Source: Lagopus muta
Taxonomy: Eukaryota; Chordata; Aves; Galliformes; Phasianidae
Length of the DNA stretch: 64,000 nt
NCBI RefSeq assembly: GCF_023343835.1
Contig: NC_064434.1
Location: 9,033,505 to 9,097,504 of the forward strand
Direction of reading: 5' to 3'
Shown: positions 13,871 through 28,300 of the stretch, in pieces
Layout: each line of letters opens with the position of its first letter
How positions within the stretch are numbered: the stretch's first letter is position 1
Translations under genes and position numbers: made by a program
The notes under the pieces: generated by a model
What the model was told of the DNA's origin: nothing
What the model saw: only the letters and a program-made list of their open reading frames with translations
The model's database searches: none

Positions 13871-15072
13871 CTGTAGCTATTGGCTCTTCATCTTGCTGCT
13901 GGCAATCAGAAAGCAGTGTCCTCTGAGTTGTATCCTTACTGCTGGAAGGACAGGCAGATATCCTAAGCTTTCACTGCATTAAAATTTACAATTGCTGGTT
14001 TCTGCTGACATAGTCCTATTGTGTACTTCCTACCTTATTTGAAAACTCATTTCACATCTTCGCTTCCACTTCCTGACAAGAAAAACAGGAAATTTTTGGA
14101 GAAGACTACTTTGAGGCTAAATTGCTGCAGAAATACCTATCTAACTAAAATACACAGGTAAGGGCAGTGTGTGGCATTACTTTTCTGACAATCCTGAGCC
14201 ATTCCAATTATTCAATTGATATTTTTCAGAGCTATGTATTATTTTAAAGTATTGGGCAAGCATTTTATAAACAAAGTCATGTGAAATGGTGAAATAAGCA
14301 CTTTGCTCACTCTAATGGGCTCTTTAGAAAGTTATGTACAATGGTGTTTTCTCACACTGAAATTAAAATTGAACTCTTAAAAGGAATGGAAGATGCAATG
14401 AGCCCTTCTAACTCTAGCACAGAAGGTAGAGCTCTTTTGATTGGAGTTGTATGGAGCTAAACTCTCCATTGAGGCATGTCAGGCCAAGGGGACGTTGCAT
14501 ATTATATTCTACTTTCATCTGTGGGATCTGTGTTTTTTTTAATTACTAGCAGTTTATGTAGTATTAGTCAAAGTTATCTTCTTAGTGTACATTGAAATAG
14601 CAATGTCATTTTATATCAAAAACATTTTAAAAATAACTTGATATTCAAGACAACCAGTGAGCATCAAGGAGCATTGCTCAAGACAAGCACTGAGCCATTG
14701 CCCTGAATCCCGTAGCTGATCATAGGCAGAACTGTTTATTGAGGTACATCTCAAGGCAACAGTTTTAGATCTGAAACCTTCTTGACCACTAGTTTAACCT
14801 TATAAATATATATTTAGACATGTTCATCATGAGCAACTTGCAGAAACCTCATCAGCTACACAGGTAAACTTCTGCCTACAATGAAGAAATCATTCTAAGG
14901 ATATTTTTTTTACTTTTATAGCTAAATTTGTATGGATTTTCAGAGATGATGTATAGGTGGACAGAACTTCATGAAGAGCAGAAATTGCCAGCACAATGCA
15001 CAGGATGCCAGCACAGGATGAGAAGGCTGTTGTAGACAGCCCACAGTCTGACCCAGCGTGCTAAAGCTGCTC

Positions 15073-15365
15073 ACAGAATCACAGAATGGCCTGGGTTGGA
15101 AGGGCCTCAAGGATCATGAAGCTCCAACCTGTGGCCACCAAACTCCCCATTTAGTACCAGACCAGGCTGCCCAGGGCCCCATCCAGCCTGGCCTTGAACA
15201 CCTCCAGGGATGGACGGGGCACCCATAACCTCTCTGGGCAGCTGTTCCAGCACCTCACCACTCATTGGTATAGAACTTCCCCCTGACATCCAACCTAAAT
15301 CTTCCCTCCTTCAACTTAAAACCATTTCCCCTTGTCCTGCTCCTGCCGTGTTTCCCTGCAGGCTC
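15073..15365 (-). mobile_element. CR1 LINE 3' fragment
   Basis: It begins TCACAGAATCACAGAATGG and continues with GGTTGGAAGGGCCTCAAGGA and CCACCAAACTCCCCATT, ending around the CCTTGTCCTGCTCCTGC complement of the ORF2 tail. Minus orientation. Confidence 0.92.
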
Positions 15366-16589
15366 CTGTGTGCTGTCACAGTTGAGTCCTATCCACTTCT
15401 GACATTTTAAGTGATGATCGTAATATGTATTTCTGCAGAGTGTTTAAGAGTGTTTCCTTACCTGTGGAAACATAGTAATATTTTATCACCTGCTTCACAG
15501 GAAAAGGGGCCAAAGAATAACAGCCTTTAATATTTTCATGTTTCCTCTGCTACTGTTTATTTTCCTGTGTGATGCCTGACTAAAATGTTTGTTTAATGTT
15601 GTCGGACAACTCACCTTACCAAGGCTGCACTTCAGCCGATGGAAAAAGCTCACATCTGCTTTATTCTTTCTGGGAGTGAACTAAAGTTTTCCCCATTTAA
15701 AAGTAGGATGCTTATATTAAATTACTGGAGGAAAGCAATGACTTTTATATATTTATAGTCCTATTTATTTTTAAAGTCAATCTGCTTCATAATTTACCTC
15801 ATTTCCAAAAGAAAGAAAGACATTTAACAAGGACTTTTATTACTTGCAAAACCTTTTACTTTCCTGTGAAAATCTTGTGAAAATAATAGTAATAATGTGG
15901 AAATTTCTCATTGGTTTTATTTCTGTTAATTATTCCTCTTCTTGGGGGAAAAACTCAATGTAAAAGACTCCCATCGTAAATATTACTCATAAGGCGTGAA
16001 TGTTTTGATAGTGGAACTGCTGATAATTTCCATGAAATGTGAGGCCCATTTGGGATTTGGCTTGGGAAGGGGAGATTGTTTATTCACCCCTGGTGCGGTT
16101 TCATCCCTAGGGATCTGATTTACTCCCACAGACTTGCAAGGAGTCTAGCAATACCTTGCAAATGGCATTGAAAGGAAAGGGTAATCAGCAAAGTGGAAAG
16201 GATGTTGAAAATAAGTATATGCCAGTTAAATGCTAGCAGCTACAGTTGCTTTTTGTTACCCACTGTCATCTGCCTGTTGTCACCTTGTTTTCCTAAGGCT
16301 CAATACAAAACACCCTGAGTTCAGGTAAAAGATCCCACAGTAGACTATGCCTTTTCCTTGAGAGATGTCTGCCTAATTACTCCAAGTAATATTGAAAGTA
16401 GAGCTCATGGTTCTGTCATAGTTATGTTCAATGGTTGGGAATTTAACTTGTTTAATTTAAGTCTGTTCTCAAGATAGCGTATATATTCTGCAGTCCCAAC
16501 TAAGTACTTAAGCACATGCTTATGCCGTATTCATGGGGAAATTACAGATTGTATCTTAAAGTTTTTTGGAGATCAATGTCTGCAAAACT

Positions 16590-16912
16590 GAGGACTACAA
16601 CTACCTGAGGGGAGATTGAGGTGAGATGGAAGTCAGCCTCTTCTCCCTTACAACTAGTGATAGACTAGAGGGAATGGCTAAAGTTGCGCCAGGGGAGGTT
16701 CAGGATGGATGTTGGGAAATACTCCTAAAAGGGTGGTCAGGTCCTGGGCTGCCCAGGGAGATGGTGGACTCACCGACCCTGGAGGCATTCAGGAAACACT
16801 TAGACGTTGTGTTGAGGGACATGGTTTAGTGAGACCTATTGGTGATAGGTGGACGATTGGACTGGATGATCTTAGAGGTCTTTTCAAACCTTGGTGATTC
16901 TATGATTCTAAT
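16590..16912 (+). mobile_element. CR1 LINE 3' fragment
   Basis: It runs from ACTACCTGAGGGGAGATTG to GGTGATTCTATGATTCTAATG, and carries the ACATGGTTTAGTGAGACC subfamily segment. It faces the long minus copy that begins at 16988. Confidence 0.9.
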
Positions 16913-16987
16913 GTCTTCCATGTAACTAAGGGCAACACAATCTGTGTATAATTCCTATACTCAGCTAACACAATATTTCACACATAA

Positions 16988-18270
16988 TCAAAGAATCAGG
17001 GGTTGGAAGGGACCTCTAGAGGTCATTGAGTCCAATCCCCCTCCTAAAACAGGTTCCCTACAGCCGCTTGCGTAGGTAGTCATCCATACAAGTCTTTAAT
17101 ATCTCCAAAGGAGGCTACACAACCTCGGCAACCTGTTCCAGTGCTCTGTCACCCTCACTGTAATGTTATTTAGCATATTTGTGTGGAATTTCCTATGTTC
17201 CAGTTTCTGGCTATTGGTCTTTGTCCTATAGCTACACACCACTAAAATGAGTCTGGCCTCATCCAAATGCCTCCAGCACTTTTGATATTTATAAACATTG
17301 AACATATCTCCTCTCAGTCTTCTCTAGGCTGAACACACTCAGGTCTCTCAGCCTTCCCTCGTATGGGAGGTGCTCCAGGACCTAAATCATCTTTGTCACC
17401 CTCTGCTGGACTTTTTCTAGTGTACTCCACAGTACTCCAGATGTGGCCTTATCAAAGCAGAATGAGGAGAAGGATCACCTCCCTTGACCTGCTGGCCATG
17501 CTATTTTTAATGCGCCCCAGGATACCATTGGCCTTTTTGGCCACAGGGGCTCACTGCTGGCTCATGGCCAACTTGTTGTCTACCAGGACACCAAGATCCT
17601 TCTCTGCAAAGCTTACCTCCAGCAGGTCATCTCTCTAACCTGTACTGATGCGTGCAGTTATTTCTCCCCAGCTGCAGGAGTCCACACTTGCTCTTGCTGA
17701 ACCTCATCAGGTTCTTCTACACCCAGCTCTCCCGTTTGTCCAGGTCTTGCTCAATGGCAGCATAGCATTCAGGTGCATCAGCCATTCCTCCCAGCTGTGT
17801 ATCATTATCAAACTTTATGAGGGTCAAAAGTCCAGCAGCCCACCTCTCCTCATTGGCTCCTCTACCGCCTGCATTATAAAGTTATCTTCAATACATTGCA
17901 GGAACCTCCTGGGCTGTGCATGCCTGGCCATGCTGCTAATACAATAAATATCAGGATGGTGGAAGTCTCCCGTAGAACCTGTGCCCAGAATCATAAGGCT
18001 ATTTCCAGTTGTTTGAGGAAACCTAATCAACTTCCTCCTTCTGATCAGGTGGCTTATAATACACAGCCACAATAGTGTCATCCATATTAGCCTGGCCCTT
18101 AATTCTCACCCACAAGCTCTCCACTCCATCATCATTCACCCCCAGGTGGAGCTCGATTCATTCTAGTTACTCTCTCACATAAAGAGCAACCTGACCACCT
18201 GGCCTTGCTGGCCTGTCTTTCCTAAAAAAAGATTATCCATTCATGACATGCTTTGCTTTTGCTTCTTGTC
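16988..18270 (-). mobile_element. long CR1-type LINE copy, about 1.3 kb
   Basis: Its 3' end is at left (AATCAAAGAATCAGGGGTTGG). It then runs through CTGTTCCAGTGCTCTGTCACC, the CAGTACTCCAGATGTGGCC and GGATACCATTGGCCTTTTTGGC blocks, and further blocks known from long avian CR1 subfamilies. The 5' border is approximate. Frames on + across it (17363-17638, 17648-17947) are complement shadows, not genes. It lacks intact ORF2. Confidence 0.82.
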
Positions 18271-21200
18271 AGGACAACATCCACAAGTGCTCATTGTCTG
18301 CTCTCCTAACTTTCACATGATGAACATCTCTGTATAGCATTGTTATGGGTCTTTGAAGGAAATGCTGGTTTGTCTTGAGCAATTCCAGTTCACAAGATTG
18401 CTTACTGTTTAGAGCAATGATTAAGTGTATTTACAATGAGCTTTCCTACCTATTAATCCACTCCACCTCAGAGGAGTTCACCCCATTCACAGGAGGCAGT
18501 ACTCAAGTTGTTGAGCTCCATCCGGCATCCGGCATCCACAAGGGGAGTTCAGCATCACCTTCTAATCCAGAAAGCCACTTAAAACAGATCTCCATAAAGT
18601 GAATCAGTGGTTTCAACACTTGTCTAGGAAAGCAGTATTCCCAGTAGAGCCCATGCAGAAAGCACAGTGTGGGAATGGTACTTGCTGCACACTTTCCATC
18701 CTGTCTTCTCTCTGAAGGACGAAACACCACCAACACCAGTCCCATCCCTTCCCTCTTACAGAAGAAGTGAGCAGATACTTGCTACAACCAAAAATCTGGA
18801 ACAGAGCAGATATCTCACCATCCCAGCCAACTGTTCTCTGTGTGAAAACTTAAACTGAAGATTAATTTCCCCAGCTGAGGGCTAGTTCTGTCATTTGAAG
18901 ATAATGAGAGTTGCTTCCAAGTAATTCAGGGCAGGATTAAGTCCACAGACATTTCAGTTTCGGGCACACAGCTCACTTCTAGTGCACATGCTTCATCACA
19001 CAAAGTAAATTAGTGCTTTTCACACTCCTTAACAAAGCATCTATTGTTTGCAAAGCACCTGAATATTATTGTTGAATAACTTGTTGTTTATTTTTTGCCA
19101 TCAGTACACTTCCTCAAGCACAGCTGACCAGTTTTCTTGTGTAGTTCTGATCTTTCTGCAGCTTTAGTACCAAGCAGATTAAATAAATCTGTCGTAACAA
19201 ATGCAGCTAGTTCTGCCAATTTGTGTTAATCATTCTGTATTAATTAGTATATTGTCATTCTAAATTCAAGTGTAAACTGAACAGCACCAAAAGTCAATGT
19301 TTACATCTTCTAGGCCTCTAAACATCAACATTTTAACTAATGTGTGTGTGCATGTGTGGATGCCCATGTTCCTGCTTTAGTCATCCTTGACACTAAGCAG
19401 TTCCTTCTGTTTGATGTTTTAAACAATGTTATACGATATTTCCAAGATTGCTGTTGGCAATAATTACCAGCAGAAAATATGTTTTCCCCATAGGAAATTA
19501 CACTGCTGTTTGGTATTATTAGTTTGTACCACTGTGTTCTCAGTCTGTCTGATGAATGACAGAGATTGCTTCCTTAAGAGCAAAGGATCAGCTGGAAAGG
19601 AAACCAGTGTCGCACTCCCGTGAAGACCCTTACAATAAGATAGGCAACTGACCAGGAAAAAAGCTCCGACCAAACACTAATACAGTCCCTGAGGAAAAAA
19701 TATTTTCAAAAGCTCAGTCTGCTTTATGCAAGGCATTTCAGTTGAGCATGAGAATCCCACTTAGAACTGATGAATCATTTTGCAATTTAAGCAATTTGAC
19801 TTTAGAGTTGAGAGAACATTTGCAAGAGTCGTATTACAACATGTCAAGGTGCAGATTTTCTGTTGCACATGAAAATAGTAATCCTTGGCAAGAATCTTCC
19901 CATTGAAATTAAACTATTTTCTTCTTCTACCTCATTTCCCTCACTCAGAAGAACAATCAAATCTCTGCATGCATATCTACAATTCAGTGCTGCACAGCCA
20001 CTGATTTAGAAATAGACTGTTAAACCTGTGGAACAGAAAGGATGTTTTTCCTGATAGTTTGAATAGCCTCTGACACACTGAAAACCAAACTCCTGACTGG
20101 GACCTTTAGCAGTCCCGCACAGTGCACCTAATTCCTAATTAAGAAATAATAATCAGGCAGTCAGTTTTCAGTAGGATCTCTTTCCTTTTTGCTGCATTTA
20201 CCAACAAATTGTCAATTTACTTATATGCAGTACAATTTACCTTTAATGAAGCCAGGAATGGGGATTAAAACTTGCCAATGTTTTGTGTGTTGTAAAATAT
20301 TTCTCAGGCATTTCATAATACCAGATTATTGTGAAATTATCCTGCTGCCAGGCAAATTTACTCAGGAAGGCCTCAATGAAGCATTCTGGGAGAGGGAAAC
20401 CAAGAATTTTTGGAGGCTCTTTGGAATTCCCTCGTGTGACATAAGAAAGCATCATTTCAGGCTTTTCTATGTGTAGCACTGCCAGTACCTGACAAAATGT
20501 GTCCCCAGTCTTTACTGCAGCCCTTGGCCAACACAAATAATAGTCTAAAGTAACAGCAATAAGCAATTAAATAGCAAATGGTGAAATAGCAGATGCATTC
20601 TGTGAAAAAAAAAAATTGACAGTAAATGATGGTTTTCCAAGGCAGAGCATCAGAAATGTCCTGGGAAACTGGAAAGTCAGCGTGAGAAAGAAAGATGTAT
20701 GGAAACAAACTGTAGATAGTGATAGATTGTTACAACTAACCACAATGGAATGAGATTTCTTGTTTTTGACAAGGCTCAAGACATGGTTATTAAAACCACT
20801 GTGCTTCCTAAAAGGAATATTTGCAAGAATGCATGGGTTTGCAGAGGCTGGATCGCTGTCAATCAAACCAACATCATGGGGGCTTTGGCTTCTTAAGGTA
20901 TGAAGATACTACTCACATTGACATACTTAGTAAATAATACATGATTAAGAATTTATTGGGAAAAATCAAAAAATCTTGCATATAGCTATGAGCAGAAGTG
21001 CCCTCCTGAAAGTTGTGAAATTAAGGTCAAAGGACAGAGATCTTCTGAGAGTTCAAAGTAGCACTGTGAAGAATGGTAGCTGAGCTAGCTGGTATGCAGG
21101 TAATGTAAATTACAAAAGTATGAAAAATGAAGTAGTGTTGCAAGTCTTTATAAAATAAAAAGCTATTTGTTAGTTGGTCTAACAGACGTACGTAGGTAAC

Positions 21201-21939
21201 TAACGGAATCAGATTATCAATATGAAGAGATGAAACTTGCTCAGGAAAGAGAGACTTGGAGAAGGGAAGAGGACAGATGTGAAGGGAGAAAAATTAAACT
21301 TCAGATATCTGCATTGTGTATGTGAATCCTATGACAGATATTGAAAATATGATAAGTTAGAATTGTTTGGACTAAACAAGAGAAAAGTCAACAACATAAG
21401 AGTTTTCAAATAAAGGAATAATAATTTGGTATCTGTGGTAGCAGAGATAAGGTGCAACAGAGTAGATTCAGATAAGACTTCAGTTAATTATTAGAATGGA
21501 ATTCTTCACGGGATTTCCTGGGGAAATAATGCAGTTTTGTCATCCACAATGACAAGTGTTGTGCAAACGGTAGTTAGAAATTGAACAAATGTAAATATTA
21601 ACACACTAATTTAAAAGTTCTATTGAATTACATAGGAACTAGTAGCTGAAAGTACTAGTAGCCAAAGCCCATCCCGTCCACTGTCTTGCTGTGAACAACA
21701 GTCAGAATGAAATGCTTCCAAAGGGGAAAAACTCCACAGTGGAGAAGTCTGCACTGCTGGTTAATAGAGGCACTGTAGAACCTTAAAGGCCTGAGGCCTT
21801 TTTGAAAATATGGAGCTTTAAAGTTTGGTTAATGTTAAATTTTAGTTCATTAAGAGACTTCTAAATATTTGTTGATTTCGAATGTCTTTGTTGTTTATTC
21901 TTTGCCTTAACAAGCTCTTATGAGTTCTGCAGCTGTATC

Positions 21940-22370
21940 ATAGAATCATAGAATCACTAAGGTTGGAAAAGACCTAAAAGATCACCCAGTCCAACCGTTC
22001 ACCTATTCCCAATAGCTCCTACTAAACCATGTCCCTCAACGCAACATCCAGCCTTTCCTTGAACACCTCCAGGCTTGGTGACTTCACCACCTCCCTGGGC
22101 AGTCCATTCCAGTGCCTGACCACCCTTTCTGAAAAGTAATACTTCCTCATGTCCAGCCTGAATCTCCCCTGCCGTAGCTTGAAACCATTCCCCCTGGTCC
22201 TATCACTAATGACACGAGAGAAGAGGCTGACCCCCAGCTCACTACAACCTCCCTTCAGGAAGTTATAGAGAGCAATAAGGTCTCCCCTGAGCCTCCTCTT
22301 CTCCAGGCTGAACATTCCCAGCTCCTTCAGCCTCTCCTCATATGGCCTGTGTTCCAGACCCCTCACATGT
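21940..22370 (-). mobile_element. CR1 LINE with open C-terminal ORF2 segment
   Basis: The left end is CATAGAATCATAGAATCACTAAGG. On the - strand, 22366-22022 is open for 114 residues. It contains [30 protein letters not shown] and [10 protein letters not shown], the hallmark C-terminal tail of CR1 ORF2 protein. The element is 5'-truncated, so the frame cannot encode a working reverse transcriptase. Confidence 0.93.
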
Positions 22371-25300
22371 ATGATACATGTTGTAAAATGGATGTCCTTT
22401 TACTGGCTCTGATATTTCAACCTTCTAATATTCCTTTGTATTACAAATGAGTTGCCAAAGATTTGTGAAGAACCAGAGGGATCTGCTGTGGGATCTGATT
22501 GCATTTCAGATTTGTGGGTTTTAATCATACATATTAAATGCCTAAAACATGAGGGAGGACAGAAGCCAGTTGGAAAGTGGTATTTGGAAAATACAATAAC
22601 TAAATGACATTCGACTTGGAAAACTGAGGGGAAAAAATGCATCTGAAACAGGTTGTCTCTAGGTAAAAAACAGAATCAGGGGAAGCCAGAAGTAGGGGGC
22701 ATATGAAGTCTTTCTCCACTCCATTCCTGTGAGTGAATTTGTCCACCTTGGAATATCATATAGGGCTGTTCTTCCAAATTTAAAGCTGTTTAAATTGCAC
22801 TGTCAAAGCCTTGAAGTAAAAATCTGGCTTCATGTTTCTCCTTGTACCCATTCCAGAGCATAGCTCCTACTAAGTTACAAAATAGAGCAATATTTTGATG
22901 TGTGGGGCATAATAAATTTACACCTACAGCCACAATCTTGTTGATAGAGTCAACATAATCTGAAGCCAACAGCAGTGGGGAAATGAAATGAGCTCGGGTA
23001 ACTCTTTGTAGGGTAAAATTTATATTATCTGTTGAACAAGTTGTTGAAGATTGTGGTGTGTATCCATTAAAGTGTCTAGATTGGGGCTATCTTCATAACC
23101 ACTCATTTTTGTTGGAAAAGGAACTGTTCTGATTATTTCCTTAAGTGCTTAGCCAATTAAGTTGATCTTTTTGTCCTTTGTATTGTTTCTGCTGTTTCAT
23201 TCGTATGGCATCTCTTTCTGTCTATTATTTCTGTCACAGAAAATTAATCTCCTTAGCATAACAAAGAATATGATATTGTTTTTGTGTAATGAAGATGCTG
23301 ACTGCAGATCAAAACCACACAGAACAACACAGATTCAATTTTTAAATGTTGAGGGGCATGTATGTCCCTCAAAATTTATCAGGGCTAGGTCTGAAGTAGT
23401 CAACTCCAGTTGAAACACAGTTGTCTTTATGGAATATCTTTAATTTCCATGGGCAGCATTGTGTGACCGCTCAGTTTCCAGTGTGAGTTTACAATTAATC
23501 TAGCCTTAATCTAATCTTTTTCTTGCAAATAAGCAAGCAAATGATCTTTGGACATTCAGTCAACAAGAAGTTCAAAGACTTGAGGAAAAAACAATTACTT
23601 CAGTGCAAGAACAGGAAATCTCTGTCTTGCTTCAAGATTTGAGTATGAAAAGAAATTTTCTCTCTCCCAGGTTAGAATCATGTTTCTTCACTTTAGCACA
23701 GTTTTCCAACTTCCAGCATATCCATTGAGACTACTGACAACGTATCAGTTAGGATTTAGTTCTAAAATCTTCAGCAAGTAATAACAACGCTGCTAGACAT
23801 GTGTTTCTTCTGAATCAGGAAATCTTTTATTTCATATTTCATTTGCTTGACTGCATTGTGGATACATCAGTCTGTTTGAGCTCAGTAGATGCAGGTATTC
23901 ACCTAACAACTGGCTAATTGAATTGGCGGTTAAATAACCCTAAGCACTGAAAAGCTTGATTGATTTCAGTCATTACTGTTTGTGAAAACTAATAATTTAG
24001 TTGAAGGATATTAAGTCCTTGCTGTGACACTCTGGGTTAAAGAGCTACCAATGATATAAAGCACTCTTTTCTTTTCTGGATCCTTGATTTGAGCCCAATC
24101 AGAGTTCCTCTATCACAAAACCACCACAAATAAATCAAACACGTTTTGGCACAGTTTGTCGTCTCTGCTTAGCAAATGTATGAGACTAAACTGACACTGA
24201 TCCTTAATCACCTTTAATCCGTGGAGAGGGAATGATCCTACTGGGGCAGGAGAAAGGTCATTGGCAGGATCATGGGGAGAAAGTAAGTTGGCAGTTAATT
24301 TCTTAAATCTGACCTGTGAATAAATGAAAGGCTTCCATTTCAGGTTAATCTGTGAAGCAGCATATATAAAAGATCTGCATAGAAGGAAGTTATGCTATTT
24401 TGAGAAGTTATTATGAGTTAAAAGAATGGTATCCGTGGTATTTGCCTTTTGAAATGTTGATTTCACTTCTAATTTGTTAGACCTTATTATTTATAATAAT
24501 GTATAATTTACAATAGCTTTTTTTTCATTATTAAATTCTAATTACTTGGCTATGATTTACAAGAGGCAACAGCAGCTTGAATTGGAATTGACTATAAAAA
24601 ATGATGTGGAGATCTACAGCTTCTCCACGCACAGTGATATGTTTCTTTCGTATGTTTCTTTTTCACTCCTTTCATTTGTGCATGAGAAGTGCTTTTCCTT
24701 TCCTAACTGCTATGTAAAATACCCACGTGAGTGGATATTTGCAGAGGCCCAGGCCCTGTGGACACTGATGTTATGTTCTCTGCTTTCTGTGTTTTGGATT
24801 ATCCCAGTGACCCAGGCCGTGTTGTAATATATCAGACCTGCAAAACGATTTAAAGGAATGGGATTAGACCAAGAAAATTCAGAAGAAAAAAAAATTGCTA
24901 ACGTTTGCCTTAAGCTGTGAAACTTGATGAACAAAAATACTTCAGCAGGAGAAGTGGAGAGCTTCTATGCCTTCAGAAGTTTTAGACTGATTCAAGGCTA
25001 ACAGATCTTTATGAGCTCACTTCCTAAATAGAGAACATAGAGGTAAGGGGCTTTTGCCATTCATGCAAAGGATGTGAGAAGAATGCTCCTTCCGGATTCC
25101 CTTCAGAAGAGCACTGGAGTTCATGCATTCTCAGTAGATGGAGATGATTTATCACTGTGAGCCAGGATTTAGGGTTCAACCCTGGCCTCATTCTTTCAAC
25201 CTGTCTTTGCTGGGTAACATGCTTTCCATTCCTTGTGTCTGTTTTTCAGCAGAGCTCTGAGGTGATCACATTCATTTCCATGAGAGTTCAGTTCTCATTT

Positions 25301-28300
25301 TGAGATCTATATATCCAGGTTACCAAAGGAACCAATGAGTTTGGTGATCATCTCCTTCACACGTCTCACTGTCACTGTGCCGCAGTGAGTCTTTTAAGTG
25401 ACAATCACAAGTTAATTTTGTCCTTCAGAAAGGAAACTGAACTGCCTTGCTTCAGTAGAACACTGTATCCATTGAGCAACTTCTAATAAAGCTCACGTCA
25501 GCACTGATGTATACAAATTCATTTCATGACAAGATGAATTTATTACAGTTGAACCGAATTATAGCTTGATTGAAGACTTACTTTGGTTAAAATACAGGAA
25601 GGTTCTGATCCTTCAAACATCTAACTTCATTACTTTGAGCATCCCTGTTAAAAGCAGTGAGGCAGCAGATCATATGCACAAGTATATGTGTGTGTGTAGA
25701 ATTGTGTCCTCCAAGCCTTCTTTGGCTTTCCTTAAAGAACTAATTTAAATTCAGCAAATATAAATTGTGATGCTAATAATTAAATAATGAAATAGAAATT
25801 AAATTATATAAGGCACATCCTGACTTTAGGTACTTAGGTATTAGCACTGGTTTTGATGTATTCTTTATCAGATTACTTTGCAGATTTTATTGTTTGATGA
25901 TTGTAAAATCAACTCTAAAGGTAGTAATGAGCAACTACAAAGGGACATGACCAGTTTAGCTCTATAAATTTCATTACTGTTAAATAAATATATTTTTAAG
26001 GACTAATTAATAGTTCTTATATTTCTACAATGCTCTTCACATCAAGAGTTGTTAAGCCTGCAAAACCCATGTTGTCATGGCATCCCACATTCAGTCTTAT
26101 CTTTCACATGCGATGATTTCTCAGAATACTAATTTCAATCTTAGATTCCCTTTAAGGCCCATACATTTCTCATTTCAGCAAGTGGTGAGACACAGTAGTA
26201 AATGCCAAACACCAAAGCTGCGTTGCTTCTAATTTCATCATGGACACCAAGGTGACAACTGTGATACAACTTCCATATCGTCAGTTATGGGGATTTCCCA
26301 TGTTAGCATTTTGAGCCAGGTTCCTGGATGTTCCTGGATGGGCTTTATTCTGTGCAGTGACTCATTCTGCAAATTTTGGTGAGACTGCTTCATCATTCAG
26401 TAATTTCAGCACATGGGCTCTGGGTTGCATTTTATATTGTCCTTAAAAAAAAACAATGAACATTTTTCAGGGCTGTAGGACTCCTGATAATGATTCTGGG
26501 AACCTAAAGAGATTTGCAGCCAAGGCAAGCATTAGCATTTGATGGGAACTTTTCAAGATCTGGTAGAGCAGGTGACAGGCACTGACCAGGAGAATCTCAC
26601 AAGGCAACCTTCCTTCGCACAGGCCAAGGAAAGATTTCTGAGACCATTCTTTTTATGTATCTTACCTTCCTTGACTGTGGCCACTTCACAGCCTGATTTT
26701 CAGAGCTGCTCAAAATAACAGTCCCTGGGAGCCCTTTGAGATGGCTTTCTAATTAGGCACAAAAAAGAAGTGAATTCTTCTGAGTTCTTTGAAAAAGCAG
26801 CTCAGTATTCATGTAATAATGAAACAGAAAAGCTTTTTTTTTTTAATTTAATTTTATTTTATTTTTTCTAATAGGAAAGAGATAAATATACAAAAAATGC
26901 CAAGGTTAGCAGAGTATAGTTGAGGAAATAGCAGAGGGATTTCTCCCTGAACTTGTGACTTTGCTTGTGAGAAAAATAGCTTCTCTGAAGAAGTTGCACC
27001 AGCAAGAGAGAAGAAAGTTAAAAGTTACTGTTTGTGTTCTAGAGTGGTATCTCTTTCAGTATAGCTTTGCAAGGTAATGTGGTTTAAAGGAAAGCAGTAA
27101 ATTTGGGATGTTTTGACTTTAATAAGGATTTTTACATCGTCTCCCATAGTGCCCTTATAACAACGTTCGAGAAGTATGAGATACCTGAAACAACTATTAG
27201 ACAGCTGTGTGAGTGGAAAGTGGGGATCAGGAAAGATTGTTAGAAACAAAAATTAACCACCTTTTCGTGTATATTTGCCCTAAGATTACTTGCATTAATT
27301 TTATCTGCTGGATAAAGGAGGAGCTTAGGGCAGCATGCTTGGATGAGAATGCCTCCGTGGCAAAGATCCATGCTTAGCACTTTCCTGTGGCAGTAAGGTT
27401 CATACATAATGGCATACAACTTTAAAGTACTTCCTTTTATTCTTCTGCACTTTAATGTGTGGCCCTGTAAGACAGGGAAATACAGTTGTGTAATAAATAT
27501 TGTGACTGTTGGTAACAACACTTCTTTAACTTCACTTCTCTGGCTGCACCACTGTTCTTAGTTGTGCAGTATCCCACAGTGACACTCAGTGTGCACACTG
27601 CTTCAGATGCATGCTCTTCATTCATGTTGTAGGGCATACACAGTGGTACTGCAGAATTCTTCATCATCAAATTCTTATTATTTATGAAACATAGTGCATA
27701 ACTTCATTGCATTTTTGAGTAAATATGCATAGTGAGTAACATTTATCTGATGGGTCTCCGAATTTCTGATTTCCTTCCTTGCATTAATTTAGAAGCTTCT
27801 GAGGGAAAAGAATAGTTTGTGCTCTTATGCATGTAGGCTACTTAACATTTCTTCAATTTGAATTCTGTTTACTGAGTTGATGTTTTCTCTCTGCTGTTTA
27901 GGTCCCTTTCACATTTCTCACTGCCTGCCTCACAAACTGACTTGCATAAATTACCTGAGCAAATGCTGTTAGTAAACTACTAATCTCTTGATCAGACCAT
28001 TAAGAAATAAGTAATGCATGACTTCATACATGGAGCTGGACTAAATCTCAGACCAGGGCTCATCTCACCTCAGTTCAGATGTTTAACTCACGTTGAGATG
28101 GTTAAGGTCTAAAGGTGAAAAATCATCTGAGGTGGTGAATTAACCCACCCCATAAATGATCGGTTCACCAGTTGTGTTCAGTGATTTTTACAGGTATTAG
28201 TAGTAATCACTACTTCACTGTATTTGGGATGAATTTAGTCTTTATTCCTTTCTGTGATGAAAATGATCTAATCTTTTTGCTTTGCTTCCAAAATATTCCT

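Noticed and set aside
17363..17947. Two consecutive + strand frames
   Set aside because: They are the complement of a CR1-type element, not genes.
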